Both the position numbers and the translations under genes were made by a program. Shown one piece after another: positions 33,812-41,603 of a stretch of 62,112 bases of DNA. Positions within the stretch are counted from its first letter, which is position 1; each line of letters starts with the position of its first letter. Location: positions 1 through 62,112 of the forward strand of contig NZ_JAAGLU010000048.1 of NCBI RefSeq assembly GCF_010550245.1, read 5' to 3'. The notes beneath the pieces were generated by a model. It had not been told where the DNA came from, ran no database searches, and worked only from the letters and a program-made list of their open reading frames with translations. Source of the stretch: Streptomyces sp. SID12501. Lineage in GTDB: Bacteria > Actinomycetota > Actinomycetes > Streptomycetales > Streptomycetaceae.

Positions 33812-34579
33812 ATGGGCGCGCTCGCAGGAAAGACAGCACTGGTGACCGGCGGAAGCCGCGGGATCGGACGGGCGATCGCCGAACGACTCGGCAGCGACGG
33901 GGCATTGGTGGCCGTGCACTACGGGCGCAACGGCGCCGCCGCCGACGAGGTCGTGGAAACCATCCGGGCCAAGGGCGGGGCCGCCTTCATGGTCCACTCC
34001 GAACTGGGCAGGGCCAGGGACGTGGAAACCCTCTGGGAGAGCTATGACCGCCAGGTCCTGGAGCACTCCGGCAGCACCGACCTCGACATCCTGGTCAACA
34101 ACGCCGGCATCACCCCGCGCGGCGAGATCGAGGAAACCACGGCCGAGGCGTTCGACGAGGCCGTCGCCGTCAACATGCGTGCGCCCTTCTTCGTCACACA
34201 GCACGGGCTCAAGCGCCTGCGGGACGGCGGACGGATCATCAACACCTCGTCGGGTGCCACCCGGATCGCGCTCACCGACATCATCGCGTACGCCATGACC
34301 AAGGGAGCCGTCGACGCCTTCACCTTCACCCTCGCCAAGGCGCTCGGCACACGCGGCATCACGGTCAACTCGGTGGCCCCCGGCATCATCGACACCGACA
34401 TCAACGCCTCCTGGCTGCGCGGCAACGCGGCAGCCGAGGAGTCCGCAGCCGCACTCTCGGCCCTCGGCCGGGTGGGGCGCCCCGAGGACGTCGCCGACAT
34501 CGTCGCCTTCCTCGCCTCCGACGACGCCCGCTGGGTGACCGGACAGAACATCGACGCCACCGGCGGCTCCCAGCTCTGA
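33812..34579 (+). CDS. Short-chain dehydrogenase/reductase (255 aa)
   Basis: ATG 33812 after AAAGGGAG. Classical SDR features: TGGSRGIGRAIAERLG (cofactor, TGxxxGxG), NNAGIT, the Ser of NTSSGATR, and YAMTK as the YxxxK catalytic pair, ending SDDARWVTGQNIDATGG. The Rossmann loop HYGRN favours NADPH. It would reduce a ketone or oxidise an alcohol, and could act on the cyclitol pathway or simply on the ligand sensed by the divergent TetR regulator. Confidence 0.9.
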   Translation: MGALAGKTALVTGGSRGIGRAIAERLGSDGALVAVHYGRNGAAADEVVETIRAKGGAAFMVHSELGRARDVETLWESYDRQVLEHSGSTDLDILVNNAGITPRGEIEETTAEAFDEAVAVNMRAPFFVTQHGLKRLRDGGRIINTSSGATRIALTDIIAYAMTKGAVDAFTFTLAKALGTRGITVNSVAPGIIDTDINASWLRGNAAAEESAAALSALGRVGRPEDVADIVAFLASDDARWVTGQNIDATGGSQL

Positions 34580-34680
34580 CCGCCGGACCGGCCGTCCCGG
34601 ACGGGACCGAGGCCACGCACGGGTGTCAACGGGGACACCGCGATTACACGCACACCAGACACTCTGCTGCCGGAGGCCCC

Positions 34681-35034
34681 ATGCACGTCGTCATCGCCTG
34701 GTGGGACAAGCGACGCACCGTCGAAGTCCGCACCCTCCAGCCACACCCGTCCGGAACGTCCGACGCCCGTTCGATGGGCCCCGCATCCCACGCCGGAGAA
34801 TTCCCCGGGCTGCGGGCCAGCCAGTGGATCACAGACTCGGTGGCAGACCTCCAGGGGCTCGCCCTGATCTGGGATTCGGAGGCCAGCGCCGACCTCTGCC
34901 TGCCGACCATCTCCCAGCGGATGTTCGGCTGCGCCCCTTCCCACCGCTGGGGGTTCGAATTCGACAACACGACGCCCCCGCACGGAGACGGCAGAGGACT
35001 GCCGACCGAACTGGACCTCCTGCTCCACGCCTGA
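34681..35034 (+). CDS. Hypothetical ABM/YdhR-like small protein (117 aa)
   Basis: ATG 34681 with GGAGG four bases upstream. MHVVIAWWDKRRTVEVRTLQ at the start and SHRWGFEF near the end match a small Streptomyces family resembling dimeric alpha/beta-barrel monooxygenase-like proteins (conserved PGLRxxxWI, WxS and HRW elements; here PGLRASQWITDS, IWDSEAS). Residues 21-45 are unlike the family and may reflect local frameshifts that cancel out. Function unknown; it follows the SDR gene by about 100 bp. Confidence 0.6.
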   Translation: MHVVIAWWDKRRTVEVRTLQPHPSGTSDARSMGPASHAGEFPGLRASQWITDSVADLQGLALIWDSEASADLCLPTISQRMFGCAPSHRWGFEFDNTTPPHGDGRGLPTELDLLLHA

Positions 35035-35492
35035 AGCGCGGGTCTGTCCGGGCCGAAGACCGTACAGGCCCGCAATCGCCTGGAGAAGGCTCCGGCAGGG
35101 CGGCGACCTGTGCGGTCAACGTCCATTCATCGGAGGGTTTGGATGGTCGCTGCCGCCAAGCCGCCAAGCCGGCGAGGGCGGCGACGGTGGCTGCGGCAAG
35201 CAGTCACCGGATCGATTGGGCATGAAAGCGGGTGTCACGCCCGGCCCTTGCGCGTTCGGTCACGTAGTCCAGGAGTCCGCGGAGCGTTTCAGCATCGAGT
35301 TCCTTGCCCGCTCCATCCTGAGTGGGCTCGGGGTCGCTGAGCGATGCCGTGTTGTGCGCACCGGCGGTTGGTTCAGGGCAGGGTCTGTACCCCGTGGCCG
35401 GCGTCGTGGAAAGCGCGCGTGCAGGGTGAAGGAGCATTGGGCGCGGCTCGTTTCGAGTGAGGTGCTGATCAGGCGCTGAGGGTGGATTCGCC
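35035..35492. other. Gene-free interval
   Basis: 458 bp with no complete gene. On the minus strand 35204-35340 reads SDPEPTQDGAGKELDAETLR then GLLDYVTERARAGRD and stops, which looks like the tail of a protein but has no credible beginning. Nothing else is seen. Confidence 0.3.
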
Positions 35493-35800
35493 CTAGCCGG
35501 CTGGTCGGTAGAGGCGTTCGTGTTCGTGGGCGGCGTGGTAGCGCCAGTAGGCGTCGAAGTCGCAGTTGCTGCGCAGGGCCCGGAGTCTGAGGACGGCTTC
35601 GGCACCGTCGAGGCCCCAGCGGGCGCCGGAGATGTCGAGTCGGTCGGCGATCAGATGCCGGCATGCACCTTCGATCACGCCGATTGCGATGGGCCAGCAG
35701 GCTGCGAGTGCCCGGTCGTAGCGCAGGAACTCGGCCTTGCTGGTCAGGTAGCGGACGCATGCATCGGCGCCGCGGAGCCGGTCCTCCGTCAGCCCGGCGT
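35493..35800 (-). pseudogene. ISKra4-family transposase, C-terminal remnant
   Basis: The last ~100 codons read TSKAEFLRYDRALAACWPIA, IGVIEGACRHLIADRLDISG then ARWGLDGAEAVLRLRALRSN and FDAYWRYHAAHEHERLY, the diagnostic tail of ISKra4 transposases including the catalytic E of VIEGACR. The reading frame has no start; upstream of about 35800 it is replaced by unrelated sequence on the other strand. No terminal repeat is evident. Dead fragment. Confidence 0.8.
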
Positions 35801-35804
35801 CGTC

Positions 35805-36070
35805 ACTTGGTCCGCCTCGTGCGCAGCGACGGGTGTGACGCGCTCGGTCTGGGCCTGCAGGGGATCGCCCGCGCCCTGGTCTGTATCCCTCCTCACGGTC
35901 AGGTGCGGGCCTACGACCCGGCAGTGGGGGAGTACCGGGCGTACGGGCCCGCCGAGCGCCGCGCCGGCCTGGCGCAGATCGCCGCGCATCTGCCGGGGGT
36001 GGATTGCGGCAGTGCCCTGTGGCCCGGCACGGGCCTGGTGCCCGCGCTGGTCGGAGAGGTGTCCCCGTGA
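35805..36070 (+). pseudogene. Unidentified protein fragment
   Basis: From about 35805 to the stop at 36068-36070 the frame reads HLVRLVRSDGCDALGLGLQG, IARALVCIPPHGQVRAYDPA and GLAQIAAHLPGVDCGSALWP, clearly protein-like with normal third-position bias, but the 5' end coincides with the ISKra4 junction. A GTG overlapping its stop could start a following gene (TFRPCTVLVSGAENTDGPAP) that soon degenerates. No family recognised. Confidence 0.4.
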
Positions 36071-36448
36071 CGTTCCGGCCGTGCACCGTCCTGGTGAGCG
36101 GCGCTGAGAATACCGACGGCCCGGCACCGAAGGTGTTGATGAGTGAGAACGCGATCGCCTCGCTGAGAGGGTCCCGGCGGAACGATCGTCGGGGAGATGC
36201 CGCGGTGGCCGGCAAGATGCCGGAGGTTGTAGGGCCTGTCCGGTGAGGCGACACCGCACCGCACCGCACCGCACCCCGCTCCGTCTGGACGGTGTGGGGC
36301 GGGGCGGGGTAGGTCTTTTGGTCCGGCTGACGAGTCCGGCTTCCCGCACGGAGCGCGATGCATGCGAAATCCTGGGTCGTCGGCCGGGTTGTCCTTTCCC
36401 AGGGGATGACCGCCGGTGGCGATGTGCTCGCGGCTCCGGGGGAGCGGC
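36071..36448. other. Interval with short CACCG tandem repeat, no gene
   Basis: 378 bp. Apart from a degenerate continuation of the preceding fragment, the only structure is a run of five-base CACCG/ACCGC units at about 36245-36273. Nothing else recognisable. Confidence 0.4.
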
Positions 36449-36661
36449 TTACTTCTGGCTGTCCTCGGCGAGGGTGTGTGCGACCAGGGCGTTTGCGTGA
36501 CCGTGCCCCAGTCCGTGTTCGGTTTTGAGCCAGGAGACGAGTTCCATGTGCCGGGCCAGGGGCGAGGAACGGATGATCTCCTTCCATTCTGTTATCGGGC
36601 GGCCGTACTTTTTCTCGATCGAAGGGAAGTAGCTGGCAGGGCCTTTCACGGTGTCCGTCAT
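36449..36661 (-). CDS. DUF4287 domain protein (70 aa)
   Basis: ATG 36659-36661; only a weak ribosome binding site. MTDTVKGPASYFPSIEKKYG followed by RPITEWKEIIRSSPLARHME and LKTEHGLGHGHANALVAHTL is the complete DUF4287 module, a small helical domain common in actinobacteria and often a single-gene protein. The function of the family is not established. Complete at normal size, but isolated among remnants. Confidence 0.85.
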   Translation of the reverse strand: MTDTVKGPASYFPSIEKKYGRPITEWKEIIRSSPLARHMELVSWLKTEHGLGHGHANALVAHTLAEDSQK

Positions 36662-37604
36662 GTCGGTGGTGTCCCATCTCTTGGTGCAGAACAGTCATGG
36701 GGTGTTGAGGAGCCTTGCCTGTATGACCGGAGACGGCGGACGAAGTCATCGGTCGCGCAAAGGGACCTGCGCCGCTTTCGGTCGTGTGCGGCGGTCTCGT
36801 CCTGTGTGGGGACATTCGCGGCAGCGGCTCTGTGTACCGGCTTCATCCAGGTGCAGGACCTCACCAGCGTCCGTCCGGGATCTGTCGACTGCCGGCATCG
36901 AAGCCCCCGCCGCTTCGTCACCGACGAACGCGCAGCCTGGCCGCTGGCATCAGCCGCCTCCCTGAAGGCCGTCGGCCGTGCCGAACCCACCGGCCCGGCC
37001 TGACCGTCGACTGCGCCCGCAGTCCCGGCGCGTGACCGTGCTTGATCCCTGCCTGCTGAGGTCATCGGCCGTCTGATCCAGCGGCTGCCCGTGTCCCGGG
37101 AACACTTCGAGTGCACCGTGCTGAGCGGCGCCGTCTGACGGACCGCAGCTGCCCGCCCCTGTCCCTGCCACGCCGACCGATCTCCAGCCTGCCGCGACGC
37201 CTGTACCAGGCCCGCAGACCGGCCGGGGCGTCGTGCCTCATGCACCTCACGAGACCCTCGCCCCTCTATCTGTCGCCTCGTGGCGGCGACTGCCGGAAAC
37301 GACCGGATCCGTGGGGTGTTCAGCTCGATGGGTGAACCTTTCCACCAGGGAACCCTCGCTGGCCCTTGGCAGGCCTGCGCCGCAGGTGGACCCGTCTCCT
37401 GCGGCAGGCTGCAGTTGTTCGCCGGCCAGTACCACCGGCTTCTCCCGCCCCGGGAAGAACATGGCAAGGAAGGCGTGAGGGAACGTCTCATGTCCTGAAC
37501 TCGCCGCAAATCAAGGGGTGTTGGCTGCGGTGGGCTGATCGGTTGTCAGTGCCGGGCTTCACCATGACTGCGACACGGGAAACCATCAGCAGTTGGAGGA
37601 CCAC
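36662..37604. other. Long interval without a recognisable gene
   Basis: 943 bp in which all open frames have uneven codon positions and no family-like motif on either strand. The segment before 37605 contains the promoter region of the next pair. Probably decayed DNA. Confidence 0.4.
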
Positions 37605-37955
37605 ATGCCTTTTGTCCGCCCCTACGTGCGCTCCGACGGAACGCCGGTACGCGGACACTCCCGATGGGCGCCGGGTGCGCGCCGGGAGATGACCCTCTTC
37701 GCCGCCTTCGGCCTGGCGGTGCTCGCCATCGGCAACGCCTCCACGGCAACCGAAGCCGGCGGCACATCGCCCGGGCCGTCAGCGACCTATCCGATCCTCT
37801 TCGATCACTCCACCCACAGCGCACCGAGGACAGCCGTGCCGCGTCCTGCGGTGTCGTATCCGGTCACGTTTGACATGCCCGCGCTGCGGCGGGCGGCGCC
37901 CACGCCGAGCGTGTCGTACCCGGTCGATCTTGCGGCGCTGGCCGGTGAGCGATGA
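37605..37955 (+). CDS. Small membrane protein with three SYPV repeats (116 aa)
   Basis: ATG 37605 with a perfect GGAGG five bases upstream. MPFVRPYVRSDGTPVRGHSR is a conserved start of small Streptomyces plasmid-type proteins; MTLFAAFGLAVLAIGNASTA (about 33-52) is a membrane segment. The C-terminal half repeats a short unit three times: ATYPILFD, VSYPVTFD, VSYPVDLA. Its stop overlaps the start of the Mrr-like nuclease gene (ATGA), so the two are made together. No family known; the repeats suggest a binding or assembly surface outside the membrane. Confidence 0.7.
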   Translation: MPFVRPYVRSDGTPVRGHSRWAPGARREMTLFAAFGLAVLAIGNASTATEAGGTSPGPSATYPILFDHSTHSAPRTAVPRPAVSYPVTFDMPALRRAAPTPSVSYPVDLAALAGER

Positions 37956-38686
37956 CCCGGCGCCGACCTGGCGCGCGGCGCCGTGACGGCGGCCGTCCGG
38001 CTCGGCGGCGTCCCGCACGGCGTCCCGGCCGTCGGCGCAGGCAGCAGCAGGAAACACAGTTCGTCGTCCTGTGCGTGGTCGTGGTGGCCGCAGTCGGCCT
38101 GGTGGTGACGGCCGTCAACTGGCTGCTCGCCCACTGGTGGCTGCTGCTCGTCGCGTCCGTCGTCGCTGTCCTGGGCGGCATCGCCTGGTGGCAGCAGCGG
38201 GCGCAACGCGAGCAGTGGAGGGAGATCCAAACCCGCGCTGTGCGCTACGGGCTGGCCCAGCTGGACGGCCTGTCCCACCTGCAGTTCGAATACGCGGTCC
38301 GGGACCTGATGCGCCGGGACGGCTGCGCCGACGCCGTTCAGGTCGGTGGCCAGGGAGACCTGGGGGCGGATGTGAAAGCGACCGATCCGCAGGGGCGGCG
38401 TTGGGTCATCCAGTGCAAGCACCGCCGCCACGGTGAGGGGGGCTCCGCCGTGGGCACCCCGGAACTGCAGGTGCTAAACGGAACGGGACGCCCGGTCCAC
38501 CGGGCGGATGTCGTGGTGATGGTGACCAACGGCAGGATCACCCAGCCCGGCCGCATTTTCGCCCGTCAGCAACGACTGCACCTCGTCGACCGCCAACTGC
38601 TCGGTTCCTGGGCATCGGGTTCACAGCCGCTGTGGGAACTGCTCTCCGCGCTCCCCCCGCCCCGCCGACCGACCCCACTGTCCTAA
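37952..38686 (+). CDS. Membrane-anchored Mrr-like restriction endonuclease (244 aa)
   Basis: ATG 37952 overlaps the preceding stop. A very basic N-terminus (MTRRRPGARRRDGG and onward, residues 1-33) precedes two membrane helices (QFVVLCVVVVAAVGLVVTAV and WWLLLVASVVAVLGGIAWW), then a cytoplasmic nuclease domain from about residue 105: LSHLQFEYAVRDLMRRDGC, GQGDLGADVKATDPQGRRWV and IQCKHRR, giving the Mrr-type D-x(n)-QxK active site. Such enzymes cut modified or foreign DNA. Coupling to a small repeat protein suggests a two-component defence or conjugation-control module. Confidence 0.8.
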   Translation: MTRRRPGARRRDGGRPARRRPARRPGRRRRQQQETQFVVLCVVVVAAVGLVVTAVNWLLAHWWLLLVASVVAVLGGIAWWQQRAQREQWREIQTRAVRYGLAQLDGLSHLQFEYAVRDLMRRDGCADAVQVGGQGDLGADVKATDPQGRRWVIQCKHRRHGEGGSAVGTPELQVLNGTGRPVHRADVVVMVTNGRITQPGRIFARQQRLHLVDRQLLGSWASGSQPLWELLSALPPPRRPTPLS

Positions 38687-38912
38687 GCGACTGTCTGCGA
38701 GCCCTGGCGGAGCCAGCCTCCGGGGGATGGCACGCGGACGTCCACCGTGCGACGTACCGCCTTTGTGAAGGCCGCCGGGACGGCCGGGCTGTCGCCTGCC
38801 CGGGCTGCCACCAGCTCACCAGGTGTCGGCGGTTCATGTATTTTCCCATCGGCGGCGCCAGCTTCCCCGTCCAGATGTTCGAGCCATCGCCACACCATCG
38901 TGGTCGTTTCTC

Positions 38913-38954
38913 CGGCGGTCGGCGGTCGGCGGTCGGCGGTCGGCGGTCGGCGGG
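38913..38954. repeat. Tandem array of six CGGCGGT heptamers
   Basis: Six consecutive 7-bp units, the last ending in G instead of T, just downstream of the broken leucine-rich-repeat gene. A unit of 7 is not a multiple of 3 and the array is prone to slippage. 38687-38912 holds nothing else. Confidence 0.9.
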
Positions 38955-39573
38955 TGGGTTGGTCAGTCCCAGTCGGATGCCGGCTGGTCGACTCGGCCGC
39001 CTCTGTGTGGTGTAGGGATGTAGTCGCGAGCGCCATCAGGCAGCGCGGCGACACACGCCGATGAGCAGGCGCTGACCAGCAGGGGCAGTACGTCAGTGGC
39101 AACGCGCAGCGAAATCCACACCTGATGGAGTCCGCCCTGCTCGACCAGGCGGTCGCAGACGCTGCAGTTGTGGTTGGCGGTGGCGTCCCAGTGCCGAGGA
39201 TCCGTGGTGCCCGGATCGAGGTCCGCAGCGGAGCCCGGAGCGGGCTGAAGCCTCGGGAAGGGCGGTCGCAGCTTGTAGTTGCCGAACAGTGCGCGCGTGC
39301 TGACCGTGCTGCGGGTCAGCTTCCGGCAGCGGGTGATCTCGTAGGGCAACCAGTGCAGCCGGTAGGAGGTGTAGGGGGTGAACTCTTCCAGGCTGGCCAT
39401 GGCCCCGATCTCGGGCGGGATACGGACCAGGTTGCTGCCGTAGAGCACGAGGTGCTTGACCGCCGTCAGCCTGGCGATGCTCGGCGGCAGGGTGATGACC
39501 TGACGCCGCTCTTCAGGGCTCAGATCAGGCAGGGGACGGAACTCTTCACGCCCGTCGGCGACCGCCTCGTCGA

Positions 39574-39882
39574 CTAGGCCGTGTTTTGGAAGTCGCGGGC
39601 GGCGAGCCAGATGATGAGGTCGCTCGCGATTCGGCCGATGTCGTTCTCGGTGGTCACGTGGTGTTCGCGGCGGGTGGTGTCACGGCGGACGATCTCGTAG
39701 CCGCCTTCGTCGAGGACTGTGACGGACGCGAACCAGGCAGGGTCGTCCTGGTCTGGCTGGACGACGACGAACGTGTTGTCCGTGTCGTTGAGTTCGCTGA
39801 TCAGGTCGAACAGGGCGTCTTCGGACGGGTCGTCGATGTGGTCGCCGTTTTCGCTGTCTGCGCAGTAGTACTCGGCGGCCAC
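39574..39882 (-). CDS. IS5 passenger protein, acidic, immunity-like (102 aa)
   Basis: GTG 39880-39882 has GGGGAG seven bases upstream. The protein AAEYYCADSENGDHIDDPSE, ALFDLISELNDTDNTFVVVQ, then VTVLDEGGYEIVRRDTTRRE is small, acidic and beta-rich, in the manner of Imm1-type immunity proteins, though no family is certain. Its frame runs through the IS terminal repeat (DFQNTA) and its TAG stop is supplied by the duplicated CTAG target. It is co-directional with the transposase, 70 bp downstream of it. Confidence 0.6.
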   Translation of the reverse strand: MAAEYYCADSENGDHIDDPSEDALFDLISELNDTDNTFVVVQPDQDDPAWFASVTVLDEGGYEIVRRDTTRREHHVTTENDIGRIASDLIIWLAARDFQNTA

Positions 39883-40876
39883 TGGATTTCTCCCCACGGT
39901 GCGCTGTCAGTTCGGGCGCCAGCATGGCACGGCCGGATGCACCGTCGGCGGGTCACAGCCACTGCTGGAGCGCCGCGATCTGGACCGTCGCCTCGAAACG
40001 GACGGCAAGCTTGTCGTACCGGGTGGCCACACCCCGGTGCTGTTTGAGGCGGCTGATCCCGCACTCGACCGCGTGGCGGGCCTTGTAGTCCTGGCGGTCG
40101 AAGGCGGGCGGACGGCCTCCCCCGCTGCCGCGCCGCTTACGGTTGCGGATCTGGTCGGCCGGCTCGGGGATCGTGCACCGGATGCCGCGTCGGCGCAGGT
40201 AGGCGCGGTTGGCGCGTGAGGAGTACGCCTTGTCGCCCCGTACCCGCAAAGGACGCACCCGGGGACGTCCACCGGCGGTGCGGGGCACCCGGATCGCTTC
40301 GAGGACCGGCTCGAACTGCGGGCTGTCGCCCCGCTGGCCCGCCGTGACCAGCAGCGACAGCGGCTTCTGCCCCTGCTCGCAGGCCAGATGGATCTTCGTG
40401 GAGAACCCGCCGCGTGAGCGGCCCAGCCCGTGTTCGTCCGGCTCGGTCCGTGTCCCGCCCGGCGGTTCCTTCTGCCCGGCACCGTCCCGGCGGGCACCGG
40501 CGGCATGCTGATGGGCCCGGCAGACCGTGGAGTCGACGTTCACCTCCCATACGATCAGGCCCGCAGCATCGGCCCGGGCCTGGAGGGCAGTCAGGATCCC
40601 GGCCCACACGCCCTCACGCTGCCAGCGCCTGAACAGCCCATACACGGTCTGCCAGTGCCCGTACTCGACCGGCAGATCCCGCCACGGCACACCGGTCCGC
40701 ACACGCCACCGCACCCCATCGATCAACCGACGCCGATTACGAGCCGGCCGCCCCAGCCCCACAACCGGCAACAACGGCTCCAGCACCGACCACTGCTCAT
40801 CCGAAAGATCCCCACGCCCCACACCTAGATCATCAAGGCATGAACCATGGTCAGGGACTCAGTTCCAAAACACGGC
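39578..40876 (-). mobile_element. IS5-family element with passenger gene (1299 bp)
   Basis: Perfect inverted repeats GCCGTGTTTTGGAA (39578-39591) and TTCCAAAACACGGC (40863-40876) are flanked by the 4-bp duplication CTAG at 39574-39577 and 40877-40880, the YTAR target of the IS5 group. It contains a complete transposase and a second ORF. It splits the leucine-rich-repeat gene, and the clean borders suggest a recent insertion. Confidence 0.95.
39953..40822 (-). CDS. IS5-family transposase (289 aa)
   Basis: GTG 40820-40822 starts GRGDLSDEQWSVLEPLLPVV, the DUF4096 opening. The DDE domain includes VNVDSTVCRAHQHAAGARRD (first Asp), GFSTKIHLACEQGQKPLSLL then VRGDKAYSSRANRAYLRRRG (second Asp) and RHAVECGISRLKQHRGVATR (Glu). 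Single uninterrupted frame, normal length, so the element should be active. Confidence 0.9.
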   Translation of the reverse strand: MGRGDLSDEQWSVLEPLLPVVGLGRPARNRRRLIDGVRWRVRTGVPWRDLPVEYGHWQTVYGLFRRWQREGVWAGILTALQARADAAGLIVWEVNVDSTVCRAHQHAAGARRDGAGQKEPPGGTRTEPDEHGLGRSRGGFSTKIHLACEQGQKPLSLLVTAGQRGDSPQFEPVLEAIRVPRTAGGRPRVRPLRVRGDKAYSSRANRAYLRRRGIRCTIPEPADQIRNRKRRGSGGGRPPAFDRQDYKARHAVECGISRLKQHRGVATRYDKLAVRFEATVQIAALQQWL

Positions 40877-41193
40877 CTAGGTCCAGCAGGTGTTGCCAGC
40901 CCGGGGCGGAGGTGTCCTGCTGCTCGGTGTGGAATCCGACTCGGGCTCGCGGATGAGGTCTGGACTGGTCGAAGCACGAGCAGATGTCCCTGGAGGACCC
41001 TCGCCGGCCTGGGGCCGGGTCCGGCATGTCGCCCCAGCGGTTCACAAAGAGCCTCGGCTCTGCCTCGTCCGTCATGACGCCAAGATACGGAGATCGCCAT
41101 GGGTCGGCGCGCTCATTACTCAGGCGAGGGAACCAGCGGCACCCATCGCCATGCTCGAAGGTTTGAGCGGGAAGTCACGCTGCTGATGGAGAA

Positions 41194-41400
41194 TTACATG
41201 ACGTTCCCCAGCAAGGACGTTGCCTTGAGGTCTGCGATGCTCTTGATGCCGCGCTCGGGCGGCGTGCCGAGGGCCGGGCGATCCCGGGTGACGGCGAAGA
41301 CGACGGCTCCGTGCAGGGCGTCGATCTGCGCGGGGGTCACATCGGGTGCGATGTGGGCGTGGCAGTCGAGCGGTGGCAGTTCGTCAGGGAAGGGGGACAT
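41194..41400 (-). pseudogene. TatD/amidohydrolase-like protein, N-terminal fragment
   Basis: ATG 41398-41400 starts MSPFPDELPPLDCHAHIAPD then VTPAQIDALHGAVVFAVTRD; DCHAHIA is the first metal-binding motif of TatD-like hydrolases. After about 45 residues the homology stops and the frame ends at 41194. More than 200 residues of the barrel are missing, so it is not functional. It abuts the left end of the ISL3-bounded transposon. Confidence 0.6.
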
Positions 41401-41603
41401 GGGTGGGGCCAGTTGGAGTCGCCGCGAGTGGAGCCAACTGGCGGTTCTGGCACAGATCTTGGGGAGCGGTCGCGGAGCGTCACCACAGTGTTCGATTGCA
41501 AGGGGCCGCTCTCGTGTGAGACCGCGTACGCTTCGCCGCCGGACAGTCTGTAGTGACGCTCCATCAGGTCTCTGCAGACCTCCGTGGTTGTCGACTGTGA
41601 CCA

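Larger units (their letters stand above)
38963..41075 (-). pseudogene. Leucine-rich-repeat protein gene, interrupted by IS5 (about 269 aa when rejoined)
   Basis: Part 1 (41075-40877) begins MTDEAEPRLFVNRWGDMPDP and ends APGWQHLLDL; part 2 (39576-38963) continues VDEAVADGREEFRPLPDLSP, VITLPPSIARLTAVKHLVLY then GSNLVRIPPEIGAMASLEEF. Deleting the IS with one CTAG copy restores LLDL-VDEA in frame, so the gene was intact before insertion. Two to three leucine-rich repeats occupy the middle; the C-terminal region has a CSVC pair and a region of low hydrophobicity. Family members are soluble proteins of unknown role, probably protein binding. Inactive now. Confidence 0.85.

Noticed and set aside
38913..38954. 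CRISPR array
   Set aside because: The 7-bp repeats are contiguous, with no spacers; no cas genes occur in the window.
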